The notes: generated from the letters alone by a model not told the origin. Counted from the stretch's first letter, positions 36,348 through 46,169 are shown. The stretch is DNA of 64,000 bases from Bifidobacterium pullorum subsp. gallinarum (GCF_000741215.1 NZ_JGYX01000005.1:248001-312000); one strand, 5' to 3'. Translations and numbers: made by a program.

Positions 36348-38615
36348 ATGGTTTCACAGACTCGTACCGCCAAACGCACGCCGGCCGCACGCCATTTCGG
36401 CGGCGGCATCCACCGTTCGCACGGCTCGAAGGGCCCGAAGCCGAAAGGCAAAAGCAAGCACCTCATCCTCAAATGGGTGCTCGGCATCACCGGCGCCCTG
36501 CTGGCGCTCGGCATCGGCGCGTTCGCGTATCTGTACGCCACCACCGAGATCCCCCAGCCGGAATCGATCGCCGTGGCGGAGAACACCACGGTGTACTACG
36601 CCGACGGCACCACCCCCATCGGCACGTTCTCGGAGCAGAACCGTGAGATCATCGACTGCTCGGTCCTGCCCGACTATGTGGGGCAGGCCGTCGTGGCCTC
36701 CGAGGACCGGTCGTTCTACACCAACCGCGGCATCGACCTCGTCGGCATCGCCCGCGCGTTCTGGAACAACCTGACCACCGGATCCAGGCAGGGCGGTTCG
36801 ACCATCACCCAGCAGTACGCCGAGCGCTATTATCTCGGCGAGACCACCTCATACCTCGGCAAGGCGCGCGAGGCCATCCTGGCTCTCAAGATCGCGCAGG
36901 CGCAGGACAAGGACCAGGTCCTGTGCAACTACATGAACACCATCTATCTGGGACGCGGCACCTATGGCATCCAGGCCGCGGCCAAGGCCTACTTCGGCAA
37001 GGAAGCCAAGGACCTGACCGTAGCCGAGGCGGCCATGCTCGCCGGCATCATCCCCTCCCCGTCGTCCTGGGACCCGGCCGTCGACCCCGAACAGGCGCAG
37101 GCCCGGTTCACGCGCGTGCTGCGCATCATGCAGGAGGACGGCTACATCACCGCCCAGGAACAGCAGGAGGCCCAGTTCCCGCAGACCATCGAGTACACGC
37201 AGCAGAACTCCTATCAGGGAGCGAACGGCTACCTGTTGCAGATGGTACGCGACGAACTGACCGGCAGCGGCACGTTCAGCGCCGAGCAGCTGGACACCGG
37301 CGGCTACGCCATCGTCACCACCATCGACAAATCCAAACAGGATCTCATGTACTCGGTTGTCAGCCCCGCGCAGAACGGGATGCAGGGCGTGATTCCCGAC
37401 GGCATGGAATTCGGCGCCATCTCCGTCAACGCCAAGGACGGGTCGATCATCTCCGTGTACGCGGGCGAGGACTACCTGTCCAAGCAGCTCAACCAGGCCA
37501 CCCAGTCGGTGTATGAGATCGGATCCACCATGAAGCCGATGGCGTTGCTGGGGGCCATCCAGGAGGGCGTGAACCTGGACACCGTGTTCAACGGCAACTC
37601 GCCGCGCAAGTTCGACGGCATCACCGACCCGGTCGGCAACTTCGGCAACATGAGCTACGGCAACGTGAACCTGTACACGGCCACGGCGCAGTCGCTGAAC
37701 ACCGTCTATATGGACGTGCAGGCCAAGCTCGGCACCCAGCGCATCGCCGAGATAGCCAAGGAGGCGGGCGCCGAAAGCGACGCGCTGGACGGCACCAACC
37801 CCTTCACGGTTCTGGGCAACAACGCGCTCACCACCAAGGATGTGGCGCGCATGTACGCCACCATCGCCAACCAGGGCAACCGTCCGAACATCCACATCGT
37901 GTCCTCCGTCAAGAACACCGACGGCGAGGACATCTACAAGGCGCCGACCGACACCACGCAGGTGTTCGACGCGAACGACACCGCGCTGGTCACCAAGGCG
38001 ATGACCGGCACCGTGCAGAACGGCACCGCCACCGAGGCCCTGGCCGTCGGGCATAACCTGGCCATGAAGACCGGTACCGCCAACGACTCCTACGCGGCCA
38101 GCGCTGTCGGGTTCACCCCGTCCGTGGTCAGCGTATTCGCCATGTGGTACCCGGATGCGAACGGCAACCCGCAGGAGGTCCCCGCATTCGGCGGATGGAG
38201 CGGCGGCAGCGACTACCCGGTGCATCTGTTCACGCAGTACATGACGCAGGCGCTGGCCGGCACCGACAACGAGACCTTCCCGAACGCGGTGGACCACGGC
38301 AAGGTTGGCGGCTCCGACGGCTCGTGGGGTCTGGGATCCCAGACCCTGCAGCAGATGCAGGAGGCGCAGCGGAAGGCCAAAGAGGAGGCCCAGCGCCAGG
38401 CCGAAGAGGAGGCCCAGCGTCAAGCCGAGGAGGAAGCACGGCGCCAGCAGGAGCAGGCCGAACAGGAACGTCTGGAATACTGCCAGAACAATCCGAACGA
38501 TGTATCCTGCGGAGGCAGCGGCAACACAAGCGGCAACGAAGGCGCCGGAGAGGAGTCCGGAGACGGGTCCGAAGTCGAAGGTGGCGAGACGGACGACGAT
38601 TCCGAGCAATCATAG
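36348..38615 (+). CDS. Class A penicillin-binding protein (transglycosylase/transpeptidase)
   Basis: This 755-residue bifunctional peptidoglycan polymerase has a basic N-terminus, one transmembrane anchor (about residues 42-66) and a GT51 transglycosylase domain (EDRSFYTNRGID, GGSTITQQYAER, YMNTIYLGRGTYG). The transpeptidase carries STMK, SLN and KTG (MKTGTAND) motifs. After the catalytic domain there is a charged coiled coil of QAEEEAQR-type repeats (about residues 670-715) and an acidic Gly/Ser/Glu tail. The start has little Shine-Dalgarno. The long acidic tail is outside the membrane and may contact the wall or partners (inference). Confidence 0.94.
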   Translation: MVSQTRTAKRTPAARHFGGGIHRSHGSKGPKPKGKSKHLILKWVLGITGALLALGIGAFAYLYATTEIPQPESIAVAENTTVYYADGTTPIGTFSEQNREIIDCSVLPDYVGQAVVASEDRSFYTNRGIDLVGIARAFWNNLTTGSRQGGSTITQQYAERYYLGETTSYLGKAREAILALKIAQAQDKDQVLCNYMNTIYLGRGTYGIQAAAKAYFGKEAKDLTVAEAAMLAGIIPSPSSWDPAVDPEQAQARFTRVLRIMQEDGYITAQEQQEAQFPQTIEYTQQNSYQGANGYLLQMVRDELTGSGTFSAEQLDTGGYAIVTTIDKSKQDLMYSVVSPAQNGMQGVIPDGMEFGAISVNAKDGSIISVYAGEDYLSKQLNQATQSVYEIGSTMKPMALLGAIQEGVNLDTVFNGNSPRKFDGITDPVGNFGNMSYGNVNLYTATAQSLNTVYMDVQAKLGTQRIAEIAKEAGAESDALDGTNPFTVLGNNALTTKDVARMYATIANQGNRPNIHIVSSVKNTDGEDIYKAPTDTTQVFDANDTALVTKAMTGTVQNGTATEALAVGHNLAMKTGTANDSYAASAVGFTPSVVSVFAMWYPDANGNPQEVPAFGGWSGGSDYPVHLFTQYMTQALAGTDNETFPNAVDHGKVGGSDGSWGLGSQTLQQMQEAQRKAKEEAQRQAEEEAQRQAEEEARRQQEQAEQERLEYCQNNPNDVSCGGSGNTSGNEGAGEESGDGSEVEGGETDDDSEQS

Positions 38616-38717
38616 TAGCCGCTGCCGGTTGTCGCCATGTACCGTAACCGACGCTGATATGGCACCTGCATATCAGAGGCTGTGCCAGCACAATTCCCGC
38701 GTCCATACCGACCTATG

Positions 38718-38758
38718 ATGAGGCGGGGCCATCCTTCTCCGGGATGGCCCCGCCTCAT
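38718..38758. terminator. Bidirectional terminator between the PBP gene and GH43 gene
   Basis: A perfect 17-bp stem ATGAGGCGGGGCCATCC with a 7-base loop sits between convergent genes. Neither side has a long U-tract. Confidence 0.8.
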
Positions 38759-38775
38759 TGTGTCAGAGTCCGGTA

Positions 38776-39843
38776 TCAGAGCAACGCTTCCCTGACCCGC
38801 TCGTAGTCGGCGCGGGTCAGGCCGATCACGCCGCCATGCTTGGTGTGCGGCGAGAGGTAGTAGTCCTCCGCCTGCAACGGTCGCCAACCGGCGTCCAGAT
38901 CGTCCGTGACCAGCGGCCGGTATCCGATCTCCGGGATCACGTCGACGAACAGGTACCATTCGTCGGCACTGTGCGAAGCGAACGCGGCCGGCCCCTCGAC
39001 GCCGCCCGGGTCGCCGCCGACCGCGTACTCCGCGCCGATGCGGGTCTGCACGGTCGTCCACGGCGTCTCCGGCTCCCACCAGCGCGGGGCGTCGGTCGAA
39101 TCCATCCAGATGCCGTTGCCGAACGCGTTGTCCTTGGTGATGCGGTAGGTCCGCTGTCCGCCGTCGGGCAACGGACGCTGGATCATCGTCGTGTCGATCG
39201 AGTCGCCGCCGGTGTCGATGAACACGCCGCCGTACTCGTAGGTGTCCTGCGTGAAGTCGCGGGTCACGCCCCACAGCACCTGCGGGCGCACGTCGGCGGT
39301 GGTGTGGTCGCGGTCGTCGTCGGGGAAGACGGTGCTCGACCAGTAGATGACGAAGGCGCCGCGGCCGCCGTCATGCCCCTCGGGATAGTAGTCCGGCACC
39401 CACAGGCTCTCGCAGGCCCAGGCCATGCCGAGTTCCAGCCGCGAACCGTCGGGGCGGCGGGCCACGTCGAGCGTATGCGGGCCGGTCCAGTGGATCAGGT
39501 CGTCCGACTGCCAGACCATGAGATCGGTGCTGCCGTGCCGCGACCAGTGGTGCCAAGACGACATCTCGCGTCCGCTGAGGCCTTCGGCGCCGCCGAAGAC
39601 GCGCAGGTCGGTGGCGACGATGGTCCACACGCCGGTCTCCGGGTTGCGGGTGATGTGCGGGTCGCGCACGCCGGTGGTGCCGATGGTGGAGGTCAGGAGC
39701 GGTTCGCCGCCGTTCAGGGGGATCCAACGATGCGGATTGTCGCCGTCCGACAGATCCATGTAGATGCGTTCGGCGTAGCCGTCGGGGTCTTCGAGGAAGT
39801 GAACGAGCAGGTAGCCGTAGGGGTCGGTTGGTTGTGCTTCCAT
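38776..39843 (-). CDS. GH43-like glycosidase, cytoplasmic
   Basis: This 355-residue protein has the five-bladed beta-propeller look of clan GH-F/GH43 enzymes, with a probable catalytic Asp in GVRDPHITRNP near residue 60. It lacks a signal peptide and so should act on imported oligosaccharides. The subfamily cannot be assigned with certainty. The start at 39843 has GGGAGAGC upstream. A canonical TATAAT (39895-39900 reversed) with a CAACGTTAT operator just downstream gives strong evidence for LacI control. It is divergent from a LacI gene. Confidence 0.82.
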   Translation of the reverse strand: MEAQPTDPYGYLLVHFLEDPDGYAERIYMDLSDGDNPHRWIPLNGGEPLLTSTIGTTGVRDPHITRNPETGVWTIVATDLRVFGGAEGLSGREMSSWHHWSRHGSTDLMVWQSDDLIHWTGPHTLDVARRPDGSRLELGMAWACESLWVPDYYPEGHDGGRGAFVIYWSSTVFPDDDRDHTTADVRPQVLWGVTRDFTQDTYEYGGVFIDTGGDSIDTTMIQRPLPDGGQRTYRITKDNAFGNGIWMDSTDAPRWWEPETPWTTVQTRIGAEYAVGGDPGGVEGPAAFASHSADEWYLFVDVIPEIGYRPLVTDDLDAGWRPLQAEDYYLSPHTKHGGVIGLTRADYERVREALL

Positions 39844-39879
39844 AGGCGCTCTCCCGTCTGTGAGGTGGGACGATGATAG

Positions 39880-39984
39880 ATATAACGTTGTACTATTATA
39901 CGACGCACTCGTGATGTTCAACGATGCGACACGCGTCTCTCCATCGTTGCAGCGAGAATCACTGCAACGATATAAACGTTGAAA
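39880..39984. promoter_or_regulatory. LacI operators in the divergent GH43/lacI region
   Basis: Several half-sites of the form CAACG / CGTTG occur here: TATAACGTTGTACT (39881-39894, just after the GH43 -10 TATAAT), TTCAACGATG (39917-39926), an inverted repeat ATCGTTGCAG (39943-39952) / CTGCAACGAT (39962-39971), and TATAAACGTTGAAA (39971-39984). The LacI gene itself has a -10 TATACT at 40022-40027. Confidence 0.75.
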
Positions 39985-40075
39985 AAACGCGAAGCTACAG
40001 CATAATCACAGTCGCGCACCGTATACTGTAGCGGTATCGCACACCACGCATCACCGTCACGACGAGGAGACGTCC

Positions 40076-41125
40076 ATGACACAGCAACGACACGTCACCA
40101 TGCACGACGTGGCACGCCGCGCCGGCGTCTCGGTCAAAACCGTGTCGAATGTGGTCAACGACTACCCGTTCGTCCGCGACTCCACGCGGGCCAAGGTCCT
40201 CGCCGCCATCGACGAACTCGGCTACTCGCTCAACATGACGGCCAAGAACCTGCGTCAGGGGCACAGCAACATCATCGGCCTGTCCATCCCCGACCCGCGG
40301 ATGCCCTACTTCGCCGAACTCTCCGCGTATGTCATGGAGGAGGCGCGGGCCCGGGGCAAGCACGTCATCTTCAACCCCTCCGGCGTGGACCGCCAGACCG
40401 AGCTCGACGTGCTCCACGGCTCGTTCAGCACCCTGACCGACGGTCTGATCTTCAGCCCGCTGCACCTGAACACCAGCGACGCCGCCGACATCCACGTCGA
40501 CTACCCACTCGTCATCATCGGCGAGCACCTGCGGCTCGACACCTACGACCGCGTCCTGACCGAGAACACCACCGGCTTCCGCAACGCCACCGCACGACTC
40601 ATCGAACTCGGATGCCGGCGCATCGCCATCATCGGCGTGCACGAGTGGGAGCAGGACTACGGCTCGTCGCCGTACCGTCTCAAGGGGTACCGGCAGGCGC
40701 TGGCCGCCGCGGGGCTGCCCAACGATCCGGCGCTTGAGATCCCGGCGGTCATCTGGTACCAGCCGGACGGCGCCGACGCGGTGGCCCGGATGCTGGACGG
40801 CGGCATCCGCCCCGACGGCATCGTCTGCATGAACGACCTGCTGGCGATGGGCGCGATGCAGGAACTGTCGCGCCGCGGCATCTGCGTGCCCCAGGACGTG
40901 AAGGTCATCGGCTACGACGATTCGACCGATTCGCAGTATCTCTCCCCCTCGCTGAGTTCCGTGGATCCGAACCTGCGGGAAGTGGCACGGATGTCGCTGG
41001 AACTGCTCTGCGACCGCATCGAGGGACGGGTGCCCGAAGAGGCGGGGCCCAATGGATACGCCGAAGTGGTGGTGCCGTCCAGGCTGGTGGAGCGCGAATC
41101 CAGCGCGCCCGATTCGTTGCCGTAG
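40076..41125 (+). CDS. LacI-family regulator (arabinan island, copy 1)
   Basis: This 349-residue repressor has the LacI HTH at residues 8-32 (VTMHDVARRAGVSVKTVSNVVND) and a periplasmic-binding-protein-like effector domain. Its recognition helix (GVSVKTVSNVVN) is identical to that of the second LacI protein in the island, so both should see the same operator. It is divergent from a GH43 gene and convergent with the ABC permease genes. GACGAGGAGACG precedes the ATG. The inducer is probably an arabinose-containing sugar (inference from neighbours). Confidence 0.92.
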   Translation: MTQQRHVTMHDVARRAGVSVKTVSNVVNDYPFVRDSTRAKVLAAIDELGYSLNMTAKNLRQGHSNIIGLSIPDPRMPYFAELSAYVMEEARARGKHVIFNPSGVDRQTELDVLHGSFSTLTDGLIFSPLHLNTSDAADIHVDYPLVIIGEHLRLDTYDRVLTENTTGFRNATARLIELGCRRIAIIGVHEWEQDYGSSPYRLKGYRQALAAAGLPNDPALEIPAVIWYQPDGADAVARMLDGGIRPDGIVCMNDLLAMGAMQELSRRGICVPQDVKVIGYDDSTDSQYLSPSLSSVDPNLREVARMSLELLCDRIEGRVPEEAGPNGYAEVVVPSRLVERESSAPDSLP

Positions 41126-41184
41126 CGACCGCCCCAATTCACGGTGTTGCGAAGGTCCAAACAGTGAATTGCCTCACCCTGTAA

Positions 41185-41230
41185 ACCGTTGGGCCGGTGC
41201 CGTCATTGCTGACGACACCGGCCCAACGGT
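41185..41230. terminator. Bidirectional terminator, 21-bp stem
   Basis: A 21-bp stem with one mismatch (ACCGTTGGGCCGGTG... / ...CACCGGCCCAACGGT) and loop TTGC lies between the convergent LacI and permease genes. Its top (CGTCA-TTGC-TGACG) resembles the hairpin family at 34.7 kb. A second small inverted repeat CAATTCAC / GTGAATTG lies at 41135-41171. Confidence 0.85.
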
Positions 41231-41259
41231 ATCGGAAGGAGGAAAGGAAGGGAAGAGGA

Positions 41260-42171
41260 TTACTTCATACCGGTCATCGCGATGCCCTCGACGAACCTCT
41301 TCTGGACGAAGAAGAACACGATGAGCAGCGGCAGGGCGGAGATCAGCGCGCCCGCCATCACGACGCCGTACGGGGTGACCGAGGAACCGTGGCCCGTCAG
41401 CATCGCCAGACCGGCGGTGATGGTGCGGGTCTCCGGACGGGAGGTCATGATCAACGGCCAGAGCAGGTCGTTCCAGTTGCCCATGAAGTTGAACATGCCG
41501 ACCGTCAGGATCGCGGGGATCGAGTTCGGCAGGACGATCTGGGCGAAGATGCGGAACTCGCCGGCGCCGTCGATGCGGGCCGCGTTATCCAGGTCCTTCG
41601 GGATCGAGATGAAGAACTGGCGCAGCAGGAAGATGCCGCCGACATCGGCCATACGCGGGATGATGATGCCCAGGTAGCTGTTGACCAGGCCCATGTCCGC
41701 CAGCAGCTTGTAGACGGGGATGAGCAGGGCCATGCCCGGGATCATCATCGTGGCGATCAGCACGCCGAGCAGCACGCCGCGGCCTTTGAAGTCCACGCGG
41801 GACAGGCCGTAGGCGGCCAGCGAGTCGAAGAACACCGAGATGATGGTCACGGCGCCTGCGAACACGATGGTGTTGAGCAGCTCGCGGCCGATCGGCAGAC
41901 GGCCGAACAGATCGATGTAGTTGTCGAGGGTGAAGGCGCTCGGGATCAGCTTCGGCGGCCAGGTCTGGGTGATCTCGTTCGGCGTGAACGAGACCAGCAC
42001 GACGATGATCAGCGGGAACAGCATCAGGATGGTGACCAGGATCAGCGCGAGATAGCTGAAGCCCAGACCGACGCGGCGGCGGGTCGTGGCCTTGCGGCGC
42101 AGACGCTCGTTCTCGGCGTTGATGCGCTTGTTCTCGGCCTCCTGCGCAGCGGAAATGGTTGCGGAGCTCAT
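41260..42171 (-). CDS. ABC sugar transporter permease (MalG/CUT1-like)
   Basis: This 303-residue inner-membrane permease has six transmembrane helices and the EAA motif region DNAARIDGAGEFRIFAQIVLP typical of MalG-type subunits. It belongs to the CUT1 oligosaccharide importers. A charged cytosolic N-terminus of about 30 residues precedes TM1. GGAGGAGATC is ahead of the ATG, which overlaps the upstream permease stop by 4 bp. With the second permease and the lipoprotein it forms an importer; the ATPase (usually a shared MsmK/UgpC type) is not here. Confidence 0.94.
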   Translation of the reverse strand: MSSATISAAQEAENKRINAENERLRRKATTRRRVGLGFSYLALILVTILMLFPLIIVVLVSFTPNEITQTWPPKLIPSAFTLDNYIDLFGRLPIGRELLNTIVFAGAVTIISVFFDSLAAYGLSRVDFKGRGVLLGVLIATMMIPGMALLIPVYKLLADMGLVNSYLGIIIPRMADVGGIFLLRQFFISIPKDLDNAARIDGAGEFRIFAQIVLPNSIPAILTVGMFNFMGNWNDLLWPLIMTSRPETRTITAGLAMLTGHGSSVTPYGVVMAGALISALPLLIVFFFVQKRFVEGIAMTGMK

Positions 42172-43112
42172 GCGATCTCCTCCCTCTCATGCTTGGCGTT
42201 GGTGTACAGCTGGATCAGGCCGACGATCAGCGTCATGATCAGCAGCACGTACGACAGCGCGGACGCGTAGCCGAGCTTGCCGTTGCCGAACGCCTCGGTG
42301 TAGATGCGGTACACGATGGTCTCGGTGGCGCGGGCCGGGCCGCCGGAGGTCAGGATGAAGACCTGGTCGAAGACCTGGAACGAACCGATGAGGCCGAAGA
42401 TGACGACGTAGTTGAAGGTCGGGCGCAGGGCCGGCAGGGTGATGTAGCGGAACTTCTGCCAGGCGCTGGCGCCGTCGAGGCTGGCGGCTTCGTACAGCTC
42501 GGCGGAGATGCCCTGCAGGCCGGCCAGGAAGATGACCATGAAGTAGCCGAAGTTCTTCCACACCGTGATGAACACGATGGTGGCCATGGCGGTCTCGCGG
42601 GTGCCGAGCAGGTTCAGGCCCTCGATGCCGAACAGCTGGTCCAGCCAGTAGGGCACCAGGCCGAGGGACGGGGAGAGGATGAACTGCCAGGCGATGGCGG
42701 CCACGGTCAGGGAGATGACGAACGGCAGGAACATGCAGGTGCGGAAGAACCCGACGAACTTCAGGTCCTTGCGGTTGAGCAGCAGCGCAAACGCCAGCGC
42801 GACGATGACGACGATCGGCGCGTACAGCACCGCGTAGACGAGCGTGTTGATGACATCGGTCCAGAAATCGTCGCTCTGGAACAGGTCGATGTAGTTCTGG
42901 AAGCCGACGAACTTGCCGGAACGGTTGATGCGGTCGGTGGTCAGCGACGTGATGAACGTCTTGATCGCCGGATAGAAGACGAAGATGGCGAGCACGATGA
43001 GGGCCGGGGCGGTGAACGTCAGGCCGACGCGCAGGTTGCGGCGCGCGATGGCCTTCTTGTTCTGATGCGCCACTGCGGTGTGCTTGTTCGCCTTAGAAGA
43101 TGCGGTGGTCAT
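42168..43112 (-). CDS. ABC sugar transporter permease (MalF/CUT1-like)
   Basis: This 314-residue permease has six transmembrane helices and the EAA segment ELYEAASLDGASAWQKFRYITLP. It is the MalF-type partner of the downstream permease. The start at 43112 has GGAGGAG upstream; a longer frame start has no site. Its stop overlaps the start of the next gene (ATGA), so the two are translated in step. The binding protein gene lies about 145 bp upstream, without its own operator between. Confidence 0.94.
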   Translation of the reverse strand: MTTASSKANKHTAVAHQNKKAIARRNLRVGLTFTAPALIVLAIFVFYPAIKTFITSLTTDRINRSGKFVGFQNYIDLFQSDDFWTDVINTLVYAVLYAPIVVIVALAFALLLNRKDLKFVGFFRTCMFLPFVISLTVAAIAWQFILSPSLGLVPYWLDQLFGIEGLNLLGTRETAMATIVFITVWKNFGYFMVIFLAGLQGISAELYEAASLDGASAWQKFRYITLPALRPTFNYVVIFGLIGSFQVFDQVFILTSGGPARATETIVYRIYTEAFGNGKLGYASALSYVLLIMTLIVGLIQLYTNAKHEREEIA

Positions 43113-43257
43113 GCACTCCTCCAGTAAACGACTTTGTCTGGATGGAACGGGATAAGGCACGGCAACGGCCGCGGCTGGCGGAGCGCCGTCGGCGGCCGTT
43201 GCGTGTCAGGAGCGATCCGGATGGGCCGGACCGCGATGTTGGGGTATCCGGGGGCGA

Positions 43258-44562
43258 TTACTCGGCGTACTCGTCGAGGTAGCCCTGGATCTTGGTCTCG
43301 GCCTCGTCGAGCATCGTCTGGATGTCGTCGTCGGTACGAGTGGTGTTGGAGGTCAGGGTGTCGATCGTGGCGATGATGTCGCCGAAGCCGCCCTTCAGGC
43401 CGGCCACGGCGATGAAGGACTGGTCGGTGTACTGGGCGATCTTCGCGATCAGCGGACGCTCGGAGAGCTCCTCCTCGGTGACGGTGGTGTTGTTCGGCGG
43501 GTAGGCGGAGCCGAGCGACCAGGTCACCTGGTTGTCATGGTTGTTGTAGAACTTGAAGAACTCGTAGATGCCGGGCAGCTTCTCGGAATCGCCGACCTGC
43601 GAGGTGACCCACCAGTACAGGCCGGTGGAGCCGGTGTTGGAGCCGGAGGTGCCGTCCGGGTAGACGTAGGTGCCATCGCCGGCCGGAACCGGGAACAGGT
43701 CGTGGGCGATGCCCTTGTCGGTGGCGGCCTGGTCCTCCCACGGGCCGACGATCACCATCGCGGACTGTCCGGACTCGAAGGACTCGCGAGCGGCGGTCTC
43801 GTCCATGCCGGGGATGGTGTAGCCACCCTTGTAGAAGTCACGCATCTTCTCCAGGAAGGCCTTGTTCTCCGGGGTGTTGATGGAGACCTCGCCGTCCACG
43901 GTGTACACGCCGCTGCCGTTGCCCTTGAGGAAGGAGCCCCAGCCCAGATCGGGCAGGGCGATGCCGTACTGCGTGCCGTCGGACTTGGTCAGCTTCTTGG
44001 CGACCTCAAGCAGCTGGTCCCAGGTGGTCGGGATGTCGGCTTCGGTCAGGCCGGCCTCGGCCCACATGTCGGTGTTGTACCACACGGCGGTCGGCGCGTA
44101 GCCCATCGGAACGGCGCACTTCTCCTCGGAGCCGTCGATGTCGAAGGTGATCTGGTCGACGACGTTCGGGATGTAGTTCTCGGTCTCGTTCTCCGGATCG
44201 TCATAGAAGTCGGTGACGCACTGGAAGGTGCCGTCCAGCGACCAGCCCTGGCCGTTGTCGGCTCCGGTGGTCACGAAGTCCGGGCCATCGCCCGAGGTGA
44301 CCTTGGTGACCATGGTCTCGCCGATGGTCGACCACGGCTGCAGCTGGGCATCGATGAAGTACTCGTCCTGCGAGTTGTTGAAGTCGTCGACGATGCCTTC
44401 GAGGGTCTTGCCGTCGGCCTCGGAGAAGCCGTGCCACATCGTGATCTTGATCTTGCCGTCTTCGGTCTTCTCGACACCGCCGTTGGAGCCGCAACCGGCC
44501 AGGCCGAGCGAGGCGACCATCGTCAGCGCCACGCCGGCGACGAGGCTTTTCTTCATGTTCAT
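43258..44562 (-). CDS. ABC transporter sugar-binding lipoprotein
   Basis: This 434-residue lipoprotein has a signal peptide ending in lipobox LGLAGC (Cys near residue 24) and an SBP_bac_1-type extracytoplasmic sugar-binding fold (TMWHGFSEADGKTLEGIVDDFN). It is the receptor of the CUT1 importer in the arabinan island, so the ligand is probably an arabino-oligosaccharide (inference). ATG 44562 has AAGGAGAAA upstream. Its promoter region holds LacI operators at 44717-44764. Confidence 0.94.
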   Translation of the reverse strand: MNMKKSLVAGVALTMVASLGLAGCGSNGGVEKTEDGKIKITMWHGFSEADGKTLEGIVDDFNNSQDEYFIDAQLQPWSTIGETMVTKVTSGDGPDFVTTGADNGQGWSLDGTFQCVTDFYDDPENETENYIPNVVDQITFDIDGSEEKCAVPMGYAPTAVWYNTDMWAEAGLTEADIPTTWDQLLEVAKKLTKSDGTQYGIALPDLGWGSFLKGNGSGVYTVDGEVSINTPENKAFLEKMRDFYKGGYTIPGMDETAARESFESGQSAMVIVGPWEDQAATDKGIAHDLFPVPAGDGTYVYPDGTSGSNTGSTGLYWWVTSQVGDSEKLPGIYEFFKFYNNHDNQVTWSLGSAYPPNNTTVTEEELSERPLIAKIAQYTDQSFIAVAGLKGGFGDIIATIDTLTSNTTRTDDDIQTMLDEAETKIQGYLDEYAE

Positions 44563-44716
44563 GGATTTCTCCTTATCTCCTGGATTGATACCAGAACTGT
44601 ATCGACGCTGCTCGAAGCTGCCAGGCCATATCACCATCCCACCGGCTTGCGGTCCACCGAACGGACGGTTTTGCGCCTTACAACACCGTTGTCTGCTGCT
44701 GTAGCCTCAACGCTTT

Positions 44717-44764
44717 TTGCAACGTTGTAATATGCATTGTACAGCGATTTCCATCGTTGTACAA
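44717..44764. promoter_or_regulatory. LacI operators upstream of the sugar-binding protein gene
   Basis: Two sites are seen: TTGCAACGTTGTAA (44717-44730), a near-perfect palindrome, and CCATCGTTGTACAA (44751-44764). On the minus strand a TACAAT lies between them and fits a -10. A weaker CAACACCGTTG occurs at 44681-44691. The remaining 44765-45048 contains no gene I can support. Confidence 0.75.
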
Positions 44765-45048
44765 GTTATGCGACACGCCGTGTAATACCAAGGCGGACGC
44801 AGGGTTGGCGTCGCTCACGGGGAACACCCCGGCGCCATCGCACTGCGGCAATCGACACCGACCGGATCTCCGGTCCGGTGCGGCGCATCTCGACGCCACC
44901 GTCACTGCAATGGACCGCGTCGGACGACCACCGGCAACCGCCAACTCGGATGCCGCCCCGTCGGGAATCGCGGGGACACCAATCGACCCCGGACGAAACG
45001 GCACCTTGCGAAAAGAGAGTCAGCCCACGGCTCCGCGGGCATCTGCGA

Positions 45049-45076
45049 TCGCCGCCGACGAAACCGACGGCGGCGA
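45049..45076 (-). terminator. Hairpin immediately past the GH43_26-like gene
   Basis: A perfect 9-bp stem TCGCCGCCG / CGGCGGCGA with a 10-base loop starts 3 bp after the stop codon on the minus strand. It lacks a U-tract. Confidence 0.6.
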
Positions 45077-45078
45077 CA

Positions 45079-46098
45079 TCAGTCGCGGGAGACGGGCGTG
45101 CCGGCCAGCGGACCACCGTCCGCAGGCAGCACCTCGGTCGAGGTCGGCGTCCACACGTCGTCGGGGGCGGGCACACCGAAGTCGGGACCGTCCTCGGTCC
45201 ACCGCACCACGCCGACGCGGGCGTGACGGTTCGGATCGAACAGCGGGTCGCCCTTGATCTCGGTGTAGTTGCGGCAGTGATAGACCATCAGGTCCTCGGT
45301 GCCGTCCTCGCTCTTGGTGAACGAGTTGTGGCCGGGGCCGTACTGGCCGTTCTCGGCGCAGGTCTTGAACACCGGCACCGGGCTCTTGGACCAGCTGTTC
45401 GGATCGAGCAGATCGGCGCCGCGGTCGGCGGTCAACAGGCCCACGGCATAGGGAACGCCGGTGCCGGAGGCCGAGTAGGTGATGTAGATCTTGTCGTCGT
45501 GGAACAGGAACGCCGGCCCCTCGTTGACCAGGAAATCGATGCATTCCCAGTCGTACTCGGGCTTGGTCAGCATGACCGGCTCGCCGCCGAGCGTCCACGG
45601 GTTCTCCATCCGGGCGATGTACAGGTTGGAGTTGCCCGGGATATCGGGATCCTTCTGCGCCCAGACCAGGTACTGCACGCCGTCGATGACCTCGGTGGTG
45701 GCATCGAGCGAGAACGTGTCGAACTGGGTGACGACCTGGCCCTTCTCCACCCAGTTGTCGGTGGTCGGATCGGCGTCGGTGTTCTCGATCACGTACATGC
45801 GGTGCGTCGGCATGCCGTTGGGTTCGAACTCGCGCTCGGCGGCGGCATAGTAGATGTACCACGCGCCATTCACGCGGTGGAGCTCCGGGGCCCAGATGTA
45901 CTTGCTCTGGGGGCCGGACTCATGCTTGCGCCACACGATGGTCTCGGGGGCCTTCTGCAGGTCGTTGATCGCGGAGGCGTGGCGGATCGCGATGACGTTG
46001 TACTCCGGGTCCGACGCGGTGAAGTAGTATTCGCCGTCGACCTTGAGCACCCATGGGTCCGCACGCTGAAGCACGATCGGATTGTTGTAAACAGCCAT
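45079..46098 (-). CDS. GH43 arabinan-active glycosidase (GH43_26-like), cytoplasmic
   Basis: This 339-residue single-domain five-bladed propeller resembles exo-1,5-alpha-L-arabinofuranosidases/arabinanases of GH43 subfamily 26. The expected acidic residues are in LQRADPWVLK near residue 14 (base), the mid-protein Asp, and NEGPAFLF (acid Glu), followed by GHNSFTKS near the C-terminus. It has no signal peptide. The start has GAGGTTG upstream. LacI operators at 46133-46169 lie directly before it. Subfamily assignment is from memory of motifs and needs a search. Confidence 0.85.
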   Translation of the reverse strand: MAVYNNPIVLQRADPWVLKVDGEYYFTASDPEYNVIAIRHASAINDLQKAPETIVWRKHESGPQSKYIWAPELHRVNGAWYIYYAAAEREFEPNGMPTHRMYVIENTDADPTTDNWVEKGQVVTQFDTFSLDATTEVIDGVQYLVWAQKDPDIPGNSNLYIARMENPWTLGGEPVMLTKPEYDWECIDFLVNEGPAFLFHDDKIYITYSASGTGVPYAVGLLTADRGADLLDPNSWSKSPVPVFKTCAENGQYGPGHNSFTKSEDGTEDLMVYHCRNYTEIKGDPLFDPNRHARVGVVRWTEDGPDFGVPAPDDVWTPTSTEVLPADGGPLAGTPVSRD

Positions 46099-46132
46099 TG
46101 TTTCAACCTCATCAATCCATCGGTTTCGTTGT

Positions 46133-46169
46133 TTACAACGTTGAATATAGTCGATTTACATCGTTGGAA
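46133..46169. promoter_or_regulatory. LacI operators upstream of the GH43_26-like gene
   Basis: Two sites are seen: TTACAACGTTGAAT (46133-46146) and TTACATCGTTGGAA (46156-46169), 23 bp apart from start to start. Confidence 0.75.

Noticed and set aside
44765..45048. Small ORFs of about 100 codons in both directions
   Set aside because: They lack ribosome-binding sites, have shadow-type composition and overlap hairpins and operators; no support for a gene.
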